The notes beneath the pieces are model-generated. The model made no database searches and was not told where the DNA came from. It was given only the letters and a program-made list of their open reading frames with translations. The position numbers and the translations under genes are program-made. 7,008 nt of DNA, taken from NCBI GenBank assembly GCA_937895775.1, contig CALBLD010000159.1:1-7008 (forward strand). Reading direction: 5' to 3'. Of the stretch, positions 6,530 to 7,008 are shown piece by piece. How positions within the stretch are numbered: the first letter of the stretch is position 1; each line of letters opens with the position of its first letter. This stretch comes from an uncultured Clostridia bacterium. Its GTDB lineage: Bacteria > Bacillota > Clostridia > Oscillospirales > CAG-272.

Positions 6530-6768
6530 AATTTCTGCCGTGGGCAGACGCTTTGTCCGCATAAACGCATAAAGCGTGAATACGACCTGCATTAACGGGC
6601 AGAACCCGTCGGAAACTACACGGCGTAAAAACGCGCCTTCGTAACCGCCGTTCGGGGGCGACTTCGGGAACCGCTTTCCGCATCGCTCTCAGCATACGCG
6701 ATACTCTCTGTGGGATGCACCGATCCTTACTGCTCCCCGTCAAAACGTTTGATCTTTATACGAAAAAC

Positions 6769-6797
6769 ATTTTATCACCATTTGCTTTCCGTGTCAA
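6769..6797 (-). promoter_or_regulatory. Sigma-A promoter of the valS T-box transcript
   Basis: The minus strand has TTGACA (6792-6797), a 17-base spacer and TAAAAT (6769-6774) preceded by TGA, making an extended -10. Transcription should start near 6762, a little over 20 bases before Stem I. Just upstream of the -35 the strand reads TTTTTTTGAAAAAA (6802-6815), an A/T tract that could act as an UP element. Confidence 0.85.
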
Positions 6798-6890
6798 TAG
6801 TTTTTTCAAAAAAAGCACCGAATATGAGCATTTTAAGACGAAAAGGGTAAAAATGTTGCAGTTTGTTCACGGAAAAACCCATAAATTGTG

Positions 6891-6920
6891 TTGACAAAGT
6901 CATTGCTTTGGTGTTATAAT
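6891..6920 (+). promoter_or_regulatory. Strong plus-strand sigma-A promoter at right edge
   Basis: TTGACA (6891-6896), an 18-base spacer and TATAAT (6915-6920) are both perfect, and TGT before the -10 makes it an extended -10. Transcription should start near 6927, heading out of the window. It diverges from the valS promoter; the two -35 boxes are 93 bases apart, and no gene is seen in the stretch between. Confidence 0.82.
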
Positions 6921-6926
6921 AACCGG

Positions 6927-6998
6927 GCGTTCGGGGGGTGTGTATGCCTGAACAACAGTTACAAATATCGATCTGTGCCTCCCCGAACCTGTTTTTTT
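6927..6998 (+). ncRNA. Possible short RNA or attenuated leader with terminator-like stem
   Basis: Right after the plus-strand promoter, GTTCGGGG (6929-6936) is matched by CCCCGAAC (6981-6988). Two further G's can pair with CC (6978-6979) across a bulged T. CTG and then seven T's (6992-6998) follow. The expected transcript of about 72 bases would be closed by one long stem and end at a U-run. I do not recognise a known RNA family. The inner 44 bases show no strong helix by eye. It could equally be the 5' leader of a gene beyond the edge, or coincidental structure at a gene start (see the overlapping reading frame). Confidence 0.35.
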
Positions 6999-7008
6999 GC
7001 CCCTGTGA
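6944..7008 (+). CDS. Possible start of a gene running off the right edge
   Basis: An ATG at 6944 opens a frame that stays open for 21 codons to the edge (MPEQQLQISICASPNLFFCP...). A G-rich GGGGGGTG (6933-6940) lies three bases before the ATG and could serve as a ribosome binding site, although it lacks the A of GGAGG. The peptide resembles nothing I recognise, and the codons cross a T-run that reads better as a terminator. It competes with the short-RNA interpretation of the same bases. No function can be given. Confidence 0.25.
   Translation, partial: MPEQQLQISICASPNLFFCPC

Larger units (their letters stand above)
6464..6762 (-). promoter_or_regulatory. T-box riboswitch leader of valS (tRNA-Val sensing)
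   Basis: The leader carries the T-box sequence AGGTGGTACCGCG (6516-6528). Stem I can be followed from CGGGG (6735-6739) pairing with CCCCG (6653-6657). It encloses the AGTA (6728-6731) and GAA halves of the specifier-loop S-turn. The AGAGAG distal-loop motif is at 6704-6709 and GCTGAGAG lies just after it. The triplet right after GAA is GTC (6660-6662), a valine codon, matching the downstream gene. The bulge TGGT would pair with an ACCA tRNA end (discriminator A). Uncharged tRNA-Val should stabilise the antiterminator and allow valS transcription. The specifier is read by pattern, not by a covariance model. Confidence 0.93.

Noticed and set aside
6444..6743. Minus-strand open frame of 99 codons
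   Set aside because: It coincides with the T-box leader and terminator. The constraint there is RNA structure, and the peptide is basic and non-conserved in appearance.
6873..6998. Known riboswitch, 6S RNA or SRP RNA at the right edge
   Set aside because: I could not match the conserved cores of common riboswitches, and the length and loop sequence do not fit 6S or SRP RNA. It is left as an unassigned structure.

Overview
The window looks like chromosomal DNA from a spore-forming member of the Clostridia (Bacillota). The evidence is a complete spoIIA operon (spoIIAA-spoIIAB-sigF), a T-box riboswitch ahead of valS, a Firmicutes-type zinc-binding YceD/DUF177 protein next to rpmF, a DUF512 radical-SAM protein, strong AGGAGG-type ribosome binding sites and consensus sigma-A promoters. 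The exact genus cannot be read from this sequence. All confident genes lie on the minus strand, so transcription runs from high to low coordinates.

Layout in transcription order: (1) At 6464-6797 an extended -10 promoter drives a T-box leader. Its specifier triplet reads GUC (Val), and it has mutually exclusive antiterminator and terminator helices. (2) valS (3783-6395) is complete and ends at a strong intrinsic terminator (3732-3766). (3) The spoIIA operon follows: spoIIAA (3260-3613), spoIIAB (2769-3215) and sigF (2019-2732). These are the anti-anti-sigma factor, the anti-sigma kinase and the forespore sigma factor. (4) A perfect TTGACA-17-TATAAT promoter (1954-1982) lies just past sigF and starts a housekeeping unit: yceD/DUF177 (1415-1912), rpmF (1173-1355), a perfect 10-bp stem-loop, and then a DUF512 PDZ/radical-SAM gene (1068 to beyond the left edge).

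The three transcription units use different control logic. valS is controlled by uncharged tRNA-Val. The spoIIA module encodes a partner-switching circuit that holds sigma-F inactive until SpoIIAA is dephosphorylated. yceD-rpmF has a constitutive-looking promoter that makes it independent of the sporulation operon upstream.

The right edge (6891-7008) is the only plus-strand signal. It is a second very strong promoter (TTGACA-18-TATAAT with an extended TGT) followed within a few bases by an 8-bp stem closed over about 44 nt and a seven-T run. This could be a short RNA, an attenuated leader or the start of a gene running off the window, and the sequence does not decide between them. I found no mobile element, CRISPR array or defence system. 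Most of the window is conserved core genome.
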